The notes under the pieces: model-generated
Told to the model about the DNA's origin: nothing
Databases searched by the model: none
The model's input: only the letters and a program-made list of their open reading frames with translations
Position numbers and translations under genes: made by a program
In this document: one piece after another, positions 25,404-33,868 of the stretch
How the letters are laid out: the number at the start of each line of letters is the position of its first letter
Position numbering within the stretch: position 1 is the first letter of the stretch
Assembly: GCF_001861355.1 (NCBI RefSeq)
Contig: NZ_MASN01000030.1
Coordinates: 391,573-455,572 of the forward strand
Source: Natrialba sp. SSL1
GTDB lineage: Archaea; Halobacteriota; Halobacteria; Halobacteriales; Natrialbaceae
DNA length: 64,000 nucleotides
Direction: 5' to 3'

Positions 25404-25426
25404 ATGGGATCGCCCGGATTTGAACC
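25404..25426 (-). repeat. Copy of tRNA-Pro 3' end
   Basis: 23 bp identical to 25524-25546, the 3' end of tRNA-Pro plus one flanking base, in the same orientation and 120 bp downstream of it. The ~98 bp between copies hold nothing recognisable. Likely an attachment-site scar or a nearly complete deletion product. Confidence 0.75.
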
Positions 25427-25524
25427 ACGCCCGAGAACCTGCGCTTCGCGCAGAACCTCGGTCTACTCCAAACCCAGACTCGTTCCATTTGCTGTCGCTC
25501 ACGAAATTGTTCGCGACAGAAAGA

Positions 25525-25597
25525 TGGGATCGCCCGGATTTGAACCGGGGTCACGGGCACCCAAGGCCCGAAGTATACCAGGCTAACCCACGATCCC
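25525..25597 (-). tRNA. tRNA-Pro (TGG)
   Basis: 73 nt: acceptor GGGATCG / CGATCCC with discriminator A, anticodon stem CGGGC/GCCCG around loop CTTGGGT (anticodon TGG), T-arm CCCGG-TTCAAAT-CCGGG. No intron. Its 3' end is copied 120 bp downstream. Confidence 0.94.
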
Positions 25598-25680
25598 GTA
25601 CCTCCTTCTTTCGGGTGCACTGCATAAAGGGTTTCGTTCTGTTCCGAACGGTTTTGTTCCTCGCGACGCTAGAGTCGTGC

Positions 25681-25938
25681 ATGGTTACAGGACTCGAAAT
25701 CCTCCTCTTGGTCCTCGTTCTCGCTGCGCTTCTCGGCGCAACGACCATCATCCAGACGGTCCGTCCGTTCATCGTCAACGCCGTCGTGGGCCTCATCGTC
25801 CTCTTTCTGGCCCAGGCCGTCTTCGGACTCTCCGTTGCAATTACTCCGATTGCGATCGCAGTCGTCGCGATCGGTGGCTTCCCCGGCTCACTGCTGGTGA
25901 TCCTCCTATCGATGTTCGGCATCGCGTTCGTTCCCTGA
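25681..25938 (+). CDS. Pro-sigma-K processing inhibitor BofA-like membrane protein
   Basis: 85 residues, almost entirely hydrophobic with two or three transmembrane segments: about 5-22, 32-52 and 55-82. The ending 'IAIAVVAIGGFPGSLLVILLSMFGIAF' has the Gly-Phe-Pro-Gly turn characteristic of the BofA family. In Bacillus BofA regulates an intramembrane protease; haloarchaea have no sigma K, so the role here is unknown. The ATG at 25681 gives family length. Convergent with the helicase, which ends 170 bp further on. Confidence 0.85.
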   Translation: MVTGLEILLLVLVLAALLGATTIIQTVRPFIVNAVVGLIVLFLAQAVFGLSVAITPIAIAVVAIGGFPGSLLVILLSMFGIAFVP

Positions 25939-26108
25939 CCACCGTCGACCGGTCGTCGTCACGTCGTTTTGCCGCCCCGTTTTCGCACACACACATACAC
26001 CCACTACTGCGAAGAGAGAGCGACGGAGAGACCAACTACTGCGACCCAGAGACAGCCAACAGACGAACGATACCAGCAAACAGGTCCGGAAGCAGAGAAG
26101 CAATCGCG

Positions 26109-28175
26109 TCACAGATCCGCATCGCGAAGCTCGATATCCGCCACGAGCTCGTACGGATGCGCGTCCTTCCGAATACCGTCGAGCAGCGTGAACGCCTCGC
26201 TGGGATCGAGGAAGTGTTCCGTCACGACCTGCCCCAACGGCGTCGGCTCGAAGCCGTCGATGAAGTCGTACTGAAGCAGTTTGCCGACCGCGTGCTTCGT
26301 CGGCACGTCACCCAACATCCGGTCGTTGAGCGACTTCGCCGCCTTGCCGCCGACGGTGATGTTCGCGAGCGTCTCCTCGATCGCCGCGCTCTCGTCGTAG
26401 TGGGTCATCACCGACTCCATCTCGCCCTTGAGCAGCTTGAACGCCACCTCGTCCTCCGTCATCTCCATCGAGTTGTGATAGGCAGTGTCGGGCTCGACAA
26501 GGACGTACACCGTCCCCTTGTCGTGGTAGTCCGGTCGTCCCGCGCGCCCGAGCATCTGGTGGAACTCCTGCACGGAGAGCCACTCGATCCCCATCGCCAA
26601 CGAGTCGAAGACGACCTGCGAGGCGGGGAAGTCGACACCCGCTGCGAGCGCCGCCGTCGTCACGACCGCCGCGAGATCCTGGTCGCCGAACTGGCGCTCG
26701 ACCGTTTTGCGGCGCTTGTAATCGAGTCCCGCGTGGTACGGCGCCGAGGAGTACTCGAGTTTCCGCGAAATTTCGTGACACCGTCTGCGGGAGTTCGTGA
26801 AGATAATCGTCTGGCCGCGATACCCCTTCGAGGACTCGGTATCGAACTCGCGTCTGACGAGTTTGTTCTCGACGCGGACCTTCTCCTGGCCGTCGGCGAA
26901 GGTGACGTGGCGCTCGATTGGGACGGGACGCTCCTCGAACTCGATGAGGGTGGACTCGAGTGCGGTTGCGAGCTGTTCGGGGTTGCCGACGGTTGCGGAG
27001 AGGTAGACCCACTGGGCTCCCTGGTAGTCGTCTCGCCGCTTTGCTCGCTGCTCGCAGGTGTGTTTGAGCCGCGAGATGAGGCCGTCGAGGCGGTGGCCGC
27101 GTTCGTCTTCTTTGAGGGTGTGAACCTCGTCGATGACGACGGTGCCGATGTCACCCATGTCCTTGCCGGTTCGGAGGGCGTGGTCGATGCCCTCGTAGGT
27201 GCCGACGATGACGTCGGCGTTGGGGTCGAACTGGTTGCCGTTGTCCGCGATGCGGCTGGCACCGACGCGGATGGAGACGTCGACGAGGTCGCCGTACTCG
27301 TCCTTGAAGTCCTCGTGTTTCTGGTTCGCGAGTGCGACGAGCGGGACGAGAAAGAGCATCTTCCCCTTGCCGTTCAGTACGCGGTTGATGCCGGTCATCT
27401 CGCCGACCAGCGTCTTCCCGGTCGCCGTCGCGGAGACGACCATCTGGTCGTCGCCCTCGAAGAGCCCGTTATCGACAGCGAGACTCTGGACCGGAAGCAG
27501 CGTTTCGAACCGATCCTCGAGCAGGTTCTGCAGGCCGGGATGGAGGTTCAGCGAGTCGACTCGGACGGGGTCGACCTCGTCGGTCGTCGCCGAGATGGTA
27601 TCGAACTTCGTCAGATCGGGATCGAGTTGGCCCTGCAGCAGGTTGACGATTCGATCAAGGTCCTGTACTTCGATCATGAGGTCCTCGAGTCGGTCCTTTG
27701 CAGCGCCGGTGACCTTGCCGCCGCCGGAGTACGATAGCTGGCGCTCGAGTTCCTGGCGGGCGCAGTCCTGGCAGATCCAGTCCTCGTCGTCCTTGACCGC
27801 CGTGTCGGTCGTGATCGGCGAGTAACGGCCCGCGGAGGCGCAGTAGCGACAGGTCCGAACGGCCTTTGCCTTCTCCTCGAGCTGGTAGCCCGACAGCATC
27901 TCGAGGAGTTCCTCGCGGCCAGTGCGGGAGGTCTGCTCTGAAATGCGAATTCGCTTTGCGCGGCGTGCGAGTTCGACGAACTCGTCGGGCTGGCGTGGCT
28001 CCTCACTTGAGCCGTCCTTGAGACGGAACTTCGCGGGGCGGGGCCCGGCGGAGGTTTCGGAGAGACCGAGCTTTGCCCGGAACAGCCGCTTGCCGTCGCG
28101 CTGGACGACGATCAGGTAGTCGCCGCCGGTTTCGTGGCAGAAGATGGTTTCGACCTGCTGGACCTGCTTCGACAC
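26109..28175 (-). CDS. Superfamily 2 DEAD/DEAH helicase with N-terminal zinc site
   Basis: 688 residues from a GTG start. Helicase motifs: Q-motif region 'LLPVQSLAV', Walker A SATATGKT (248-255), DEVH (349-352), 'LSATVGN' (motif III), and 'QMLGRAGR' (motif VI). The N-terminal ~200 residues are family-specific and contain CRYC (C109, C112) and CQDC (C135, C138), a likely zinc site. Resembles the Ski2/Hel308-related helicases that haloarchaea carry in addition to Hel308; its cellular job is unknown. The GTG at 28175 is chosen because the protein sequence before it is Arg/Ser-rich and lies in the downstream end of the neighbouring ABC gene's region, while the family-like 'SKQVQQVETIF' begins right at this codon. 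Confidence 0.88.
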   Translation of the reverse strand: MSKQVQQVETIFCHETGGDYLIVVQRDGKRLFRAKLGLSETSAGPRPAKFRLKDGSSEEPRQPDEFVELARRAKRIRISEQTSRTGREELLEMLSGYQLEEKAKAVRTCRYCASAGRYSPITTDTAVKDDEDWICQDCARQELERQLSYSGGGKVTGAAKDRLEDLMIEVQDLDRIVNLLQGQLDPDLTKFDTISATTDEVDPVRVDSLNLHPGLQNLLEDRFETLLPVQSLAVDNGLFEGDDQMVVSATATGKTLVGEMTGINRVLNGKGKMLFLVPLVALANQKHEDFKDEYGDLVDVSIRVGASRIADNGNQFDPNADVIVGTYEGIDHALRTGKDMGDIGTVVIDEVHTLKEDERGHRLDGLISRLKHTCEQRAKRRDDYQGAQWVYLSATVGNPEQLATALESTLIEFEERPVPIERHVTFADGQEKVRVENKLVRREFDTESSKGYRGQTIIFTNSRRRCHEISRKLEYSSAPYHAGLDYKRRKTVERQFGDQDLAAVVTTAALAAGVDFPASQVVFDSLAMGIEWLSVQEFHQMLGRAGRPDYHDKGTVYVLVEPDTAYHNSMEMTEDEVAFKLLKGEMESVMTHYDESAAIEETLANITVGGKAAKSLNDRMLGDVPTKHAVGKLLQYDFIDGFEPTPLGQVVTEHFLDPSEAFTLLDGIRKDAHPYELVADIELRDADL

Positions 28176-28263
28176 GATACGTGGTACACGACTGTCGTAC
28201 TTGAGCGATTCGGACTCGTACCGACTCGTACCGACTGTACGGATTCGTAGCGAGCCCGTGACC

Positions 28264-29238
28264 TTACTGCTCGACAGGGTGGTGGGGCATGATCGTCGGC
28301 CCGTTCTCGCCGTAGCCGACGGTTGCAACGACACCGAAGACCGTCTCGAGGAGGTCGTCGGTGACGACCTCGTCCGGCGGCCCCCAGTCGAAAACGGAGC
28401 CGTCCTTGAGTGCAACGAGGTTGTCCGCGTAGCGGGCAGCCTGCGAGATGTCGTGCAGGACGATTCCCACCGTCACGCCGCGCTCCTCGTTCAATGTCTG
28501 GACGAGTTCCATCACCTGTAGCTGGTGCTGGAGGTCGAGATACGTCGTGGGCTCGTCGAGCAGCAACACGTCCGTCTCCTGGGCGAGCACCATCGCGATC
28601 CAGACGAGTTGCTTCTGGCCGCCGCTCAGGTTGCCGACCTCCGCCTCGCGCAGGTGGTCGACGCCCGCGAGATCGATCGCGCGCTCGACAGCCGCCTCGT
28701 CCTCCGAAGTCGGCGCGTCGAAAAAGCCCATGTGCGGATACCGCCCGTAGTAGATCAGCTCCTCGGCGGTCATCCCGCCGGGCGACTCGTGTTCCTGAGA
28801 GAGCATCCCGACACGGCGAGCGAAGGGCTTGCTATCGAAGTCGTCGATATCGTCGCCGTCGAGGAGGATAGTGCCGTTCTCAGGCGCGTGCTGGCGAGCC
28901 AGCGCCTTCAGCAGCGTCGACTTACCGCTCCCGTTCGGCCCGACGAGCGCCGTAATCTCGCCCGCCGGAAGGTCGATCCGGTCGACCTCGACGACCGGCT
29001 CCTCGGTCGTCGGGTAGCCGATCGCGAGGGTATCGCCGACGAGTTGACTCGAGTGCCCGCCATTGGTATCGGATGGGGTACTCGAGTCCCCGTCAGCGGC
29101 GTCGGCTGGCTGCGGACCGGAGTGGACGGTAGCGTCGGCGAACTGGCTGGTGTCACCGGATTCGTGCACGGCGGACCGGTCTGTTCGCGCCTCTGGCGTC
29201 GATTGTGAGGACGGTTGCGAGTGCGTCTCGTTGCTCAT
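28264..29238 (-). CDS. Iron/cobalamin-type ABC transporter ATP-binding protein, orphan
   Basis: 324 residues. The ABC domain runs from about 68 to the end, with Walker A GPNGSGKS (100-107), signature LSGGQ (204-208) and Walker B 'DVLLLDEPTTYLDLQHQ'. The spacing and 'LARQHAPENGTILLDGDDIDDF' match the FecE/BtuD class of metal-chelate importers. The first ~65 residues are a Ser/Asp/Gln-rich extension unusual for such ATPases. No permease or binding protein gene is adjacent, so partners must be encoded elsewhere. A DtxR-like palindrome 33-46 nt upstream of the ATG argues for iron repression and supports an iron substrate. Confidence 0.88.
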   Translation of the reverse strand: MSNETHSQPSSQSTPEARTDRSAVHESGDTSQFADATVHSGPQPADAADGDSSTPSDTNGGHSSQLVGDTLAIGYPTTEEPVVEVDRIDLPAGEITALVGPNGSGKSTLLKALARQHAPENGTILLDGDDIDDFDSKPFARRVGMLSQEHESPGGMTAEELIYYGRYPHMGFFDAPTSEDEAAVERAIDLAGVDHLREAEVGNLSGGQKQLVWIAMVLAQETDVLLLDEPTTYLDLQHQLQVMELVQTLNEERGVTVGIVLHDISQAARYADNLVALKDGSVFDWGPPDEVVTDDLLETVFGVVATVGYGENGPTIMPHHPVEQ

Positions 29239-29270
29239 AGGTTACCGAACAGCTGCCGCCTGTTCACTTT

Positions 29271-29284
29271 TTAGGCTGACCTAA
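29271..29284 (-). promoter_or_regulatory. DtxR/IdeR-like iron box upstream of the ABC ATPase gene
   Basis: TTAGGCTGACCTAA: inverted repeat TTAGG-N4-CCTAA, close to the half-site of bacterial DtxR/IdeR boxes (TTAGGTTAG-CTAACCTAA) and the archaeal equivalents. Placed where the promoter core should be, 33-46 nt before the start codon, so bound regulator would block TBP/TFB. Confidence 0.6.
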
Positions 29285-29445
29285 CTATTGAAAAGTGCAT
29301 CGGTTTCGGCGATCCGTACCCGAGAGTGACCGACGTTTTGCGAACCTGTTCGGGCAAACAGAGCAGAAGAGTTGACCCGACGCGCGCGAACCCGAGCGCG
29401 GCGATGGACGGCTGGAGCGTGGTGTCGGTCGTGAGAACGACGGAA

Positions 29446-31443
29446 TCAGGACTCGTCGTAGATCCGGTCGACGCGGTTCTCGAATCGGTCCATGATGACG
29501 CGGCGTTTCTTCTTCATCGTCGGCGTCAGCATCTCGTTCTCCTCGGTGAACTCCTGGGGGACGAGTTCGAACTGCTTGATCGTCTCGTGTTTCTCGAAGT
29601 CCTCGTTCGCGCGGTCGACCTCTTGCTGGACGTACTCGCGAACGCGGTCGTCGTCACAGAGTGCTTCGAGGTCGTCGGGCAGGTCGATACCCTCCTCGTC
29701 GGCCCACTCGCGGATGTGTTCGACGTTCGGGACGAGCAGCGCGCCGATGAACTTCTCGCCGTCGCCGACGACCATACACTGTTCGACGACCTCGCTCGCG
29801 GCGAAGGCGTCCTCGATCGGACCGGGCGCGACGTTTTTGCCCGTCGAGAGGACGATGAGTTGTTTGACGCGGTCGCGGAACTCGATGTAGCCATCCTCGC
29901 GCAGGTGGACGACGTCGCCAGTGCGGAACCACTGCCCCTCGGCGTCGGCATCTGGGTCCTGCAGGGCTGCACCGCCGTCAGGCTGTGCGGCATCGGTGAA
30001 CGCCCGATCGGTCGCCGAGGGCTTGTTCCAGTACCCCTGTGTCACGTTCGGCCCGCGGGTGAGCAGTTCGCCGACCGTTCCAGGGTCGTCGAACGCGTCC
30101 TGATCGACGACGCTCTCGTCGATCGAGATGTCGACGTCGGTCACCGTCGGCCCGATGGTTCCGATCTTCGGCTCCTCTGGCGGGTTGACCGCGACGACCG
30201 GCGAGGTCTCGGTCAGGCCGTAGCCCTCGAAGATCGGGAGCCCCATCGCGTGGTAGAGTCGAGCGAGTTCGGGCGAGAGGCTACCACCGCCGCTGATCAG
30301 GATCTCGATCTCGCCGCCCAACGCCTCACGGACCGTCGAGAAGACGAGTTTGTCCGCGAGCGCGCGCTTCGTGTTCAGAATCGGGCCGGGTGAGTCCGCC
30401 CGCTGGTACTCGACACCCACGTCGGTTGCCCACTCGAAGATACGCTTCTTGACCGGGGACTCGCTCGCCTGCTCGCGGATCGCGTCGTAGATCTTCTCGT
30501 AGACGCGCGGGACGCTGGTCGCCGTGTTCGGCTGGACGGTGCTGAAGTCTTCCTGCAGCGTGTCCGGGTTTTCGGCGTAGGCAACGCAGGCACCGCTTGC
30601 GAACAACAGGAAATGCCCCGCCGTCCGCTCGAAGACGTGTGCAAGCGGCAGATACGACATCGCCTGGCAGTCCGAGTCAATCACCGGCACGTCGTCGTCG
30701 CGGTCCGGTCGCGGCGCGAAGCGCTTGCGGATCTGGTTGACGTTCGACCGAAAGTTGCTGTGGGTAAGCTGGACGCCCTTTGGCTTCCCGGTCGTCCCGC
30801 TCGTGTAGATGAGACTCGCCAGATCGTCCATCGCGGGTTCGTCGACCCATTCCTGATAGGCCTCCTCGTCGAACGCCTCTGCACCGCGCTCGTGCAGTTC
30901 CGCGAGCGTCAGAATGTCGTCCCGGTCGTCGTACCCGTCGAGTTCGTCGATCGAGACGATGAACTCGAGTGCCAGTTCGTCCTCGACCTCGAGGACGCGC
31001 TCGAGAAGTTCTTGGTTCTCGACGACGACGCCATCTGCGTCGGGGTCGTCGAGCAGATAGGAGACCTGGTCGGGAGAAGAACTCGTGTAGACCGTGGTGA
31101 CGACTGCGCCGGCACCCAGCAGCGCGAAGTCGGTCTGGGCCCACTCCATGCGGGTGTTGCTGAAGATGCCGACTCGGTCGCCCGACTCGACGCCGAGGTC
31201 GCGAAAGCCGGCGGCGAGGTTGCGGACGATATTGCGCATCTCGGCGTAGGAAATCGCGGTGAACGAGTCCGGCTCGGCCGCCGGCAGCACGTCGTCGGTG
31301 AGCGAGCGGTCGTAGACTCCACCCTTGTAGCGCTGGGCCGGCCGATTCGCGTTCCGTTCGGCCGTCTCCTCGAACATCCGTCCGAGCGTCGTCGTCCCGA
31401 TCACCTCGTCGTCGTACTCGCGTTCGGCGTCCCGCCAGTTCAT
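29446..31443 (-). CDS. Long-chain fatty-acid CoA ligase (AMP-forming)
   Basis: 665 residues of the adenylate-forming (ANL) superfamily. The P-loop-like core 'LIYTSGTTGKPKGVQLTHSN', the 'GYGLTETSP' adenosine-binding motif and the 'WFRTGDVVHLREDGYIEFRDRVKQLI' hinge are all present. The C-terminal catalytic Lys region 'EEFTEENEMLTPTMKKKRR' is of the long-chain type. Activates fatty acids with ATP and CoA. Haloarchaea have isoprenoid lipids, so such enzymes usually serve fatty-acid uptake/oxidation. Preceding gene (ABC ATPase) is 208 bp away on the same strand; the following MBL hydrolase gene is 151 bp upstream on the same strand. No operon is clearly formed. Confidence 0.92.
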   Translation of the reverse strand: MNWRDAEREYDDEVIGTTTLGRMFEETAERNANRPAQRYKGGVYDRSLTDDVLPAAEPDSFTAISYAEMRNIVRNLAAGFRDLGVESGDRVGIFSNTRMEWAQTDFALLGAGAVVTTVYTSSSPDQVSYLLDDPDADGVVVENQELLERVLEVEDELALEFIVSIDELDGYDDRDDILTLAELHERGAEAFDEEAYQEWVDEPAMDDLASLIYTSGTTGKPKGVQLTHSNFRSNVNQIRKRFAPRPDRDDDVPVIDSDCQAMSYLPLAHVFERTAGHFLLFASGACVAYAENPDTLQEDFSTVQPNTATSVPRVYEKIYDAIREQASESPVKKRIFEWATDVGVEYQRADSPGPILNTKRALADKLVFSTVREALGGEIEILISGGGSLSPELARLYHAMGLPIFEGYGLTETSPVVAVNPPEEPKIGTIGPTVTDVDISIDESVVDQDAFDDPGTVGELLTRGPNVTQGYWNKPSATDRAFTDAAQPDGGAALQDPDADAEGQWFRTGDVVHLREDGYIEFRDRVKQLIVLSTGKNVAPGPIEDAFAASEVVEQCMVVGDGEKFIGALLVPNVEHIREWADEEGIDLPDDLEALCDDDRVREYVQQEVDRANEDFEKHETIKQFELVPQEFTEENEMLTPTMKKKRRVIMDRFENRVDRIYDES

Positions 31444-31593
31444 ATATCAAATGAGAGTGAGGCCCACGCGATAAAACGTGATGAAACTGGTTTCGGTCGA
31501 ATTTCCGTTTATTCGTGTGCGAGAACTTGTTACCGCCGATCTGTCGACAGCGGTGGCGAGTTCGGTCGAGAGACGTTCCCCCTCGCTCGCAGT

Positions 31594-32511
31594 TCACTCC
31601 CGGTCGTCAAGGTAGCCGACCACGCCGCGAACGTTCATCGCTGCCTCGGCGCTCGCCTTCTCGTCGCTCCAGGCGTCACCGTGGTCGGTCGCGGCCGCAA
31701 AGTGTGCCATGAGTTCGTCGTCGGCCAGTTCCTCTCGCTTCGCCTCGACCGCGTTTACCCACTCGGTGAGGACGGTGGCGTACTCCTCGAGAGCCTGGTC
31801 GGCATCGTCGCCGACGTATCGGGGGCCGAAGTGAGTGTAGAGGAGGACGTCGGGGTCGATATCGGCGATCGTTCGAGCATCCGCGAGGCACTGCTCCAGA
31901 TCGAAGTCGGAGGGTGGTGAGGTCTCGACGATTTCCTCGCGGTCGGGAATCCAGATCCCCGCCGCGTCGCCGGTGAAGACGGCGTCGTTCGCAGGGTCCT
32001 CGAAGACCACCTGATGGAAGGCGTGACCCGGTGCCTCGTGAACGCGCAGTTCGTGCTCGCCGAGGTCGATCACGTCGCCGTCCTCGAGTTCGACGATCCG
32101 GTCTTCGGGGATCGGTTCCGGTTCGACGTAGTACTGCCACTGGTCGCCGACGGCGTTTTTCGTTCCGGCGACGAGTTTGCCGGGGTCGGCGAGCAGGCTC
32201 GCGCCGACACTGGGGATATGCACATCAGCGTTCGGGCAGGCCTCTGCGAGGAGTCCCGCACCGCCCGCGTGATCGAGGTGGATGTGCGTGACGGTGATGA
32301 CCGCGACGTCCTCGGGTGCGATGTCGAGTTCCGCGAGCCCGTCGAGAATCAGGTCGTAGTTGGTTCCGATACCGGTCTCGACGATCGCCGGCCGCTCGTC
32401 GTCTATGATGTAGACGGCACCGTACCCTTCCGTCTCGTACATGCCGGTGTCCAGGTAGTAGAGATCCGAGCAGTCGCCAACCGTCACCGCACGAACGTCT
32501 CCGATGGCCAT
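31594..32511 (-). CDS. MBL-fold metallo-hydrolase
   Basis: 305 residues. Metallo-beta-lactamase signature 'THIHLDHAGG' (HxHxDH), second-metal His in 'EAPGHAFHQVVF', and 'FTGDAAGIWI' with the bridging Asp. Downstream His in 'YTHFGPR'. The N-terminal 'YYLDTGMYETEGYGAVYIID' is typical of glyoxalase-II-like members of the fold. Substrate is not predictable. Possible roles include thioester or lactone hydrolysis. The neighbour on the same strand is a CoA ligase (151 bp), which hints at thioester chemistry but is weak evidence. Confidence 0.9.
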   Translation of the reverse strand: MAIGDVRAVTVGDCSDLYYLDTGMYETEGYGAVYIIDDERPAIVETGIGTNYDLILDGLAELDIAPEDVAVITVTHIHLDHAGGAGLLAEACPNADVHIPSVGASLLADPGKLVAGTKNAVGDQWQYYVEPEPIPEDRIVELEDGDVIDLGEHELRVHEAPGHAFHQVVFEDPANDAVFTGDAAGIWIPDREEIVETSPPSDFDLEQCLADARTIADIDPDVLLYTHFGPRYVGDDADQALEEYATVLTEWVNAVEAKREELADDELMAHFAAATDHGDAWSDEKASAEAAMNVRGVVGYLDDRE

Positions 32512-32588
32512 ATCGGAAGCCCGTCGGCAGACGGGATAAAAGCACGTATCACAGCAAGCCCGCCGTTCTCCGGTGGAGCCAACTCCCG

Positions 32589-33500
32589 CTACTGCTCAGC
32601 TTCGTCCGACTGCTCCTTCCACTCCCCGATCCCCGACGGGTCGAGATGGACGTGCGCGTCACCCACGTCCTCGAGTGCCCGTAGTTCCTCGACCAGGTCG
32701 GACTCGATGTCGTGGGCCCGCCGGAGCGGCAGGTCGCCGTCGACCTCAACGTGGACTTCGACCTCGAGGACGGGGCCGTCGTAGAAGACGGTCAGGTCGT
32801 GCATTCCGTGCGCGTCGGGATGCTCGCGAAGGACCTCGGTCACCGCCTCGCGTTTCTCTGGCGTCGGTGCGGCACCGATGAGGTAGTTCACGTTCTCACG
32901 GCCGATCACGACGCCCTGATAGACGACGAGGAGACTGACGAGTGCGCCAGCGAGCGGATCGAGCAGCGGCTGGCCGAGCAGAACGCCGATAACGCCGACG
33001 ACGGCCGCGAAGGAGGTGTAGATATCGTTCAGACAGTCAGTCGCGAGCGCCTCGAGTGCGGTCGACTGCAGGTGTTCGTTGATCGCCTCGGTGTAGCGGT
33101 AGACGAGATACATGTCGACGATTGCGAACGCGAGCGCGCCGAGTAAGAGCGGACTGAACGTGACATCGACGCCGGTGATGAGCCCCTCGACGGAGCTATA
33201 GAGCAGGTTCAGCCCTAGCAGGGCGATCACCGCACCGACGAACAGCGCCGTCAGCGGTTCGATCCGATCGTGGCCGTGGGGGTGGGTGTCGTCGGGTTCG
33301 TCGAACGAACTGCGCCCCCAGACGAGGACGACGATACTCGCAACGAGGTCCGCGACGGAGTGGGCCGCGTCGGCCAGCAACGCGACGCTGCCGAACAGCA
33401 AGCCCGCCGCTCCCTCGACGATGATCTTCACCGCGTTTCCGAGCACGTTGGCCCACGACGCCCGCGCAAACCCGCGTCGCTCCTCGACGGCCTCGACCAT
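32589..33500 (-). CDS. Cation diffusion facilitator (CDF) metal transporter
   Basis: 303 residues with six transmembrane segments in the N-terminal ~205 and a C-terminal cytoplasmic domain. The metal-site motif in TM2 reads 'ALLADAAHSVAD' (D-x3-D form after H), and TM5 carries 'ALATDCLNDIYTS' (the D-x3-D partner). A cytosolic His-rich loop 'DDTHPHGHDRIEP' follows TM3, as in Zn/Fe/Mn transporters. The C-terminal ferredoxin-like domain ends 'VGDAHVHLDPSG'. It exports divalent metal by proton antiport; Zn, Fe, Mn or Co cannot be told apart. Stop is 77 bp from the MBL gene start. Confidence 0.92.
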   Translation of the reverse strand: MVEAVEERRGFARASWANVLGNAVKIIVEGAAGLLFGSVALLADAAHSVADLVASIVVLVWGRSSFDEPDDTHPHGHDRIEPLTALFVGAVIALLGLNLLYSSVEGLITGVDVTFSPLLLGALAFAIVDMYLVYRYTEAINEHLQSTALEALATDCLNDIYTSFAAVVGVIGVLLGQPLLDPLAGALVSLLVVYQGVVIGRENVNYLIGAAPTPEKREAVTEVLREHPDAHGMHDLTVFYDGPVLEVEVHVEVDGDLPLRRAHDIESDLVEELRALEDVGDAHVHLDPSGIGEWKEQSDEAEQ

Positions 33501-33658
33501 GGCTGTTTTAGAGCCAGTCTAACCTTGGGTCTTTTCCTTCGCGGTGACTGCTGGGTAGGGTAGCTGGCGACGTGGGCTCTGGGTCGAACTCGAGTACCAC
33601 CTCCTCTCTGGTTCCGCAACGCTCATTGGGTGGCTGTGAGAAGGACGTGACAGACACT

Positions 33659-33712
33659 GGGCGATGGGGCCCGCCTGACCCAACTGTCGGTGCTGTGGGC
33701 AGACTGTGTACG
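33659..33712 (+). promoter_or_regulatory. Fluoride-riboswitch-like 5' half upstream of the crcB pair
   Basis: GGGCGATGGGGCCCGCC (33659-33675) matches the first stem-loop of known fluoride riboswitches (GGGCGAUGAGGCCCGCC in Thermotoga) at 16 of 17 positions. CCCA...TGGG (about 33679-33699) could form the next stem. The 3' element that pairs with the loop (UGAUGGCCUC-like) is not clearly present; only 'AGACTGTGTAC' sits there. It lies ~190 nt upstream of the CrcB start, with low-complexity DNA between. Either diverged, decayed or chance. Confidence 0.35.
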
Positions 33713-33720
33713 CGAGACGC

Positions 33721-33812
33721 TGTTCGGCTGGTCGGATATTCGGCTATTCGAGTATTCGGCTGGTCGGCTGGCCGGATGATCGGTTGGTCGGCCGATTGGC
33801 TGGTCGGATCCA
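33721..33812 (+). repeat. Degenerate GGCTGGTCGG-type repeat
   Basis: About 90 bp built from variants of GGCTGGTCGG and ATTCGGCT (four near copies), between the riboswitch-like sequence and crcB. No gene supported. Together with 33501-33658 this covers the intergenic stretch, which otherwise shows nothing. Confidence 0.5.
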
Positions 33813-33868
33813 CGCTGCGCGTTCAGCCTGTACCCCACGGCCGGCTGACGGTCCCTGCTTCGGTAGCC

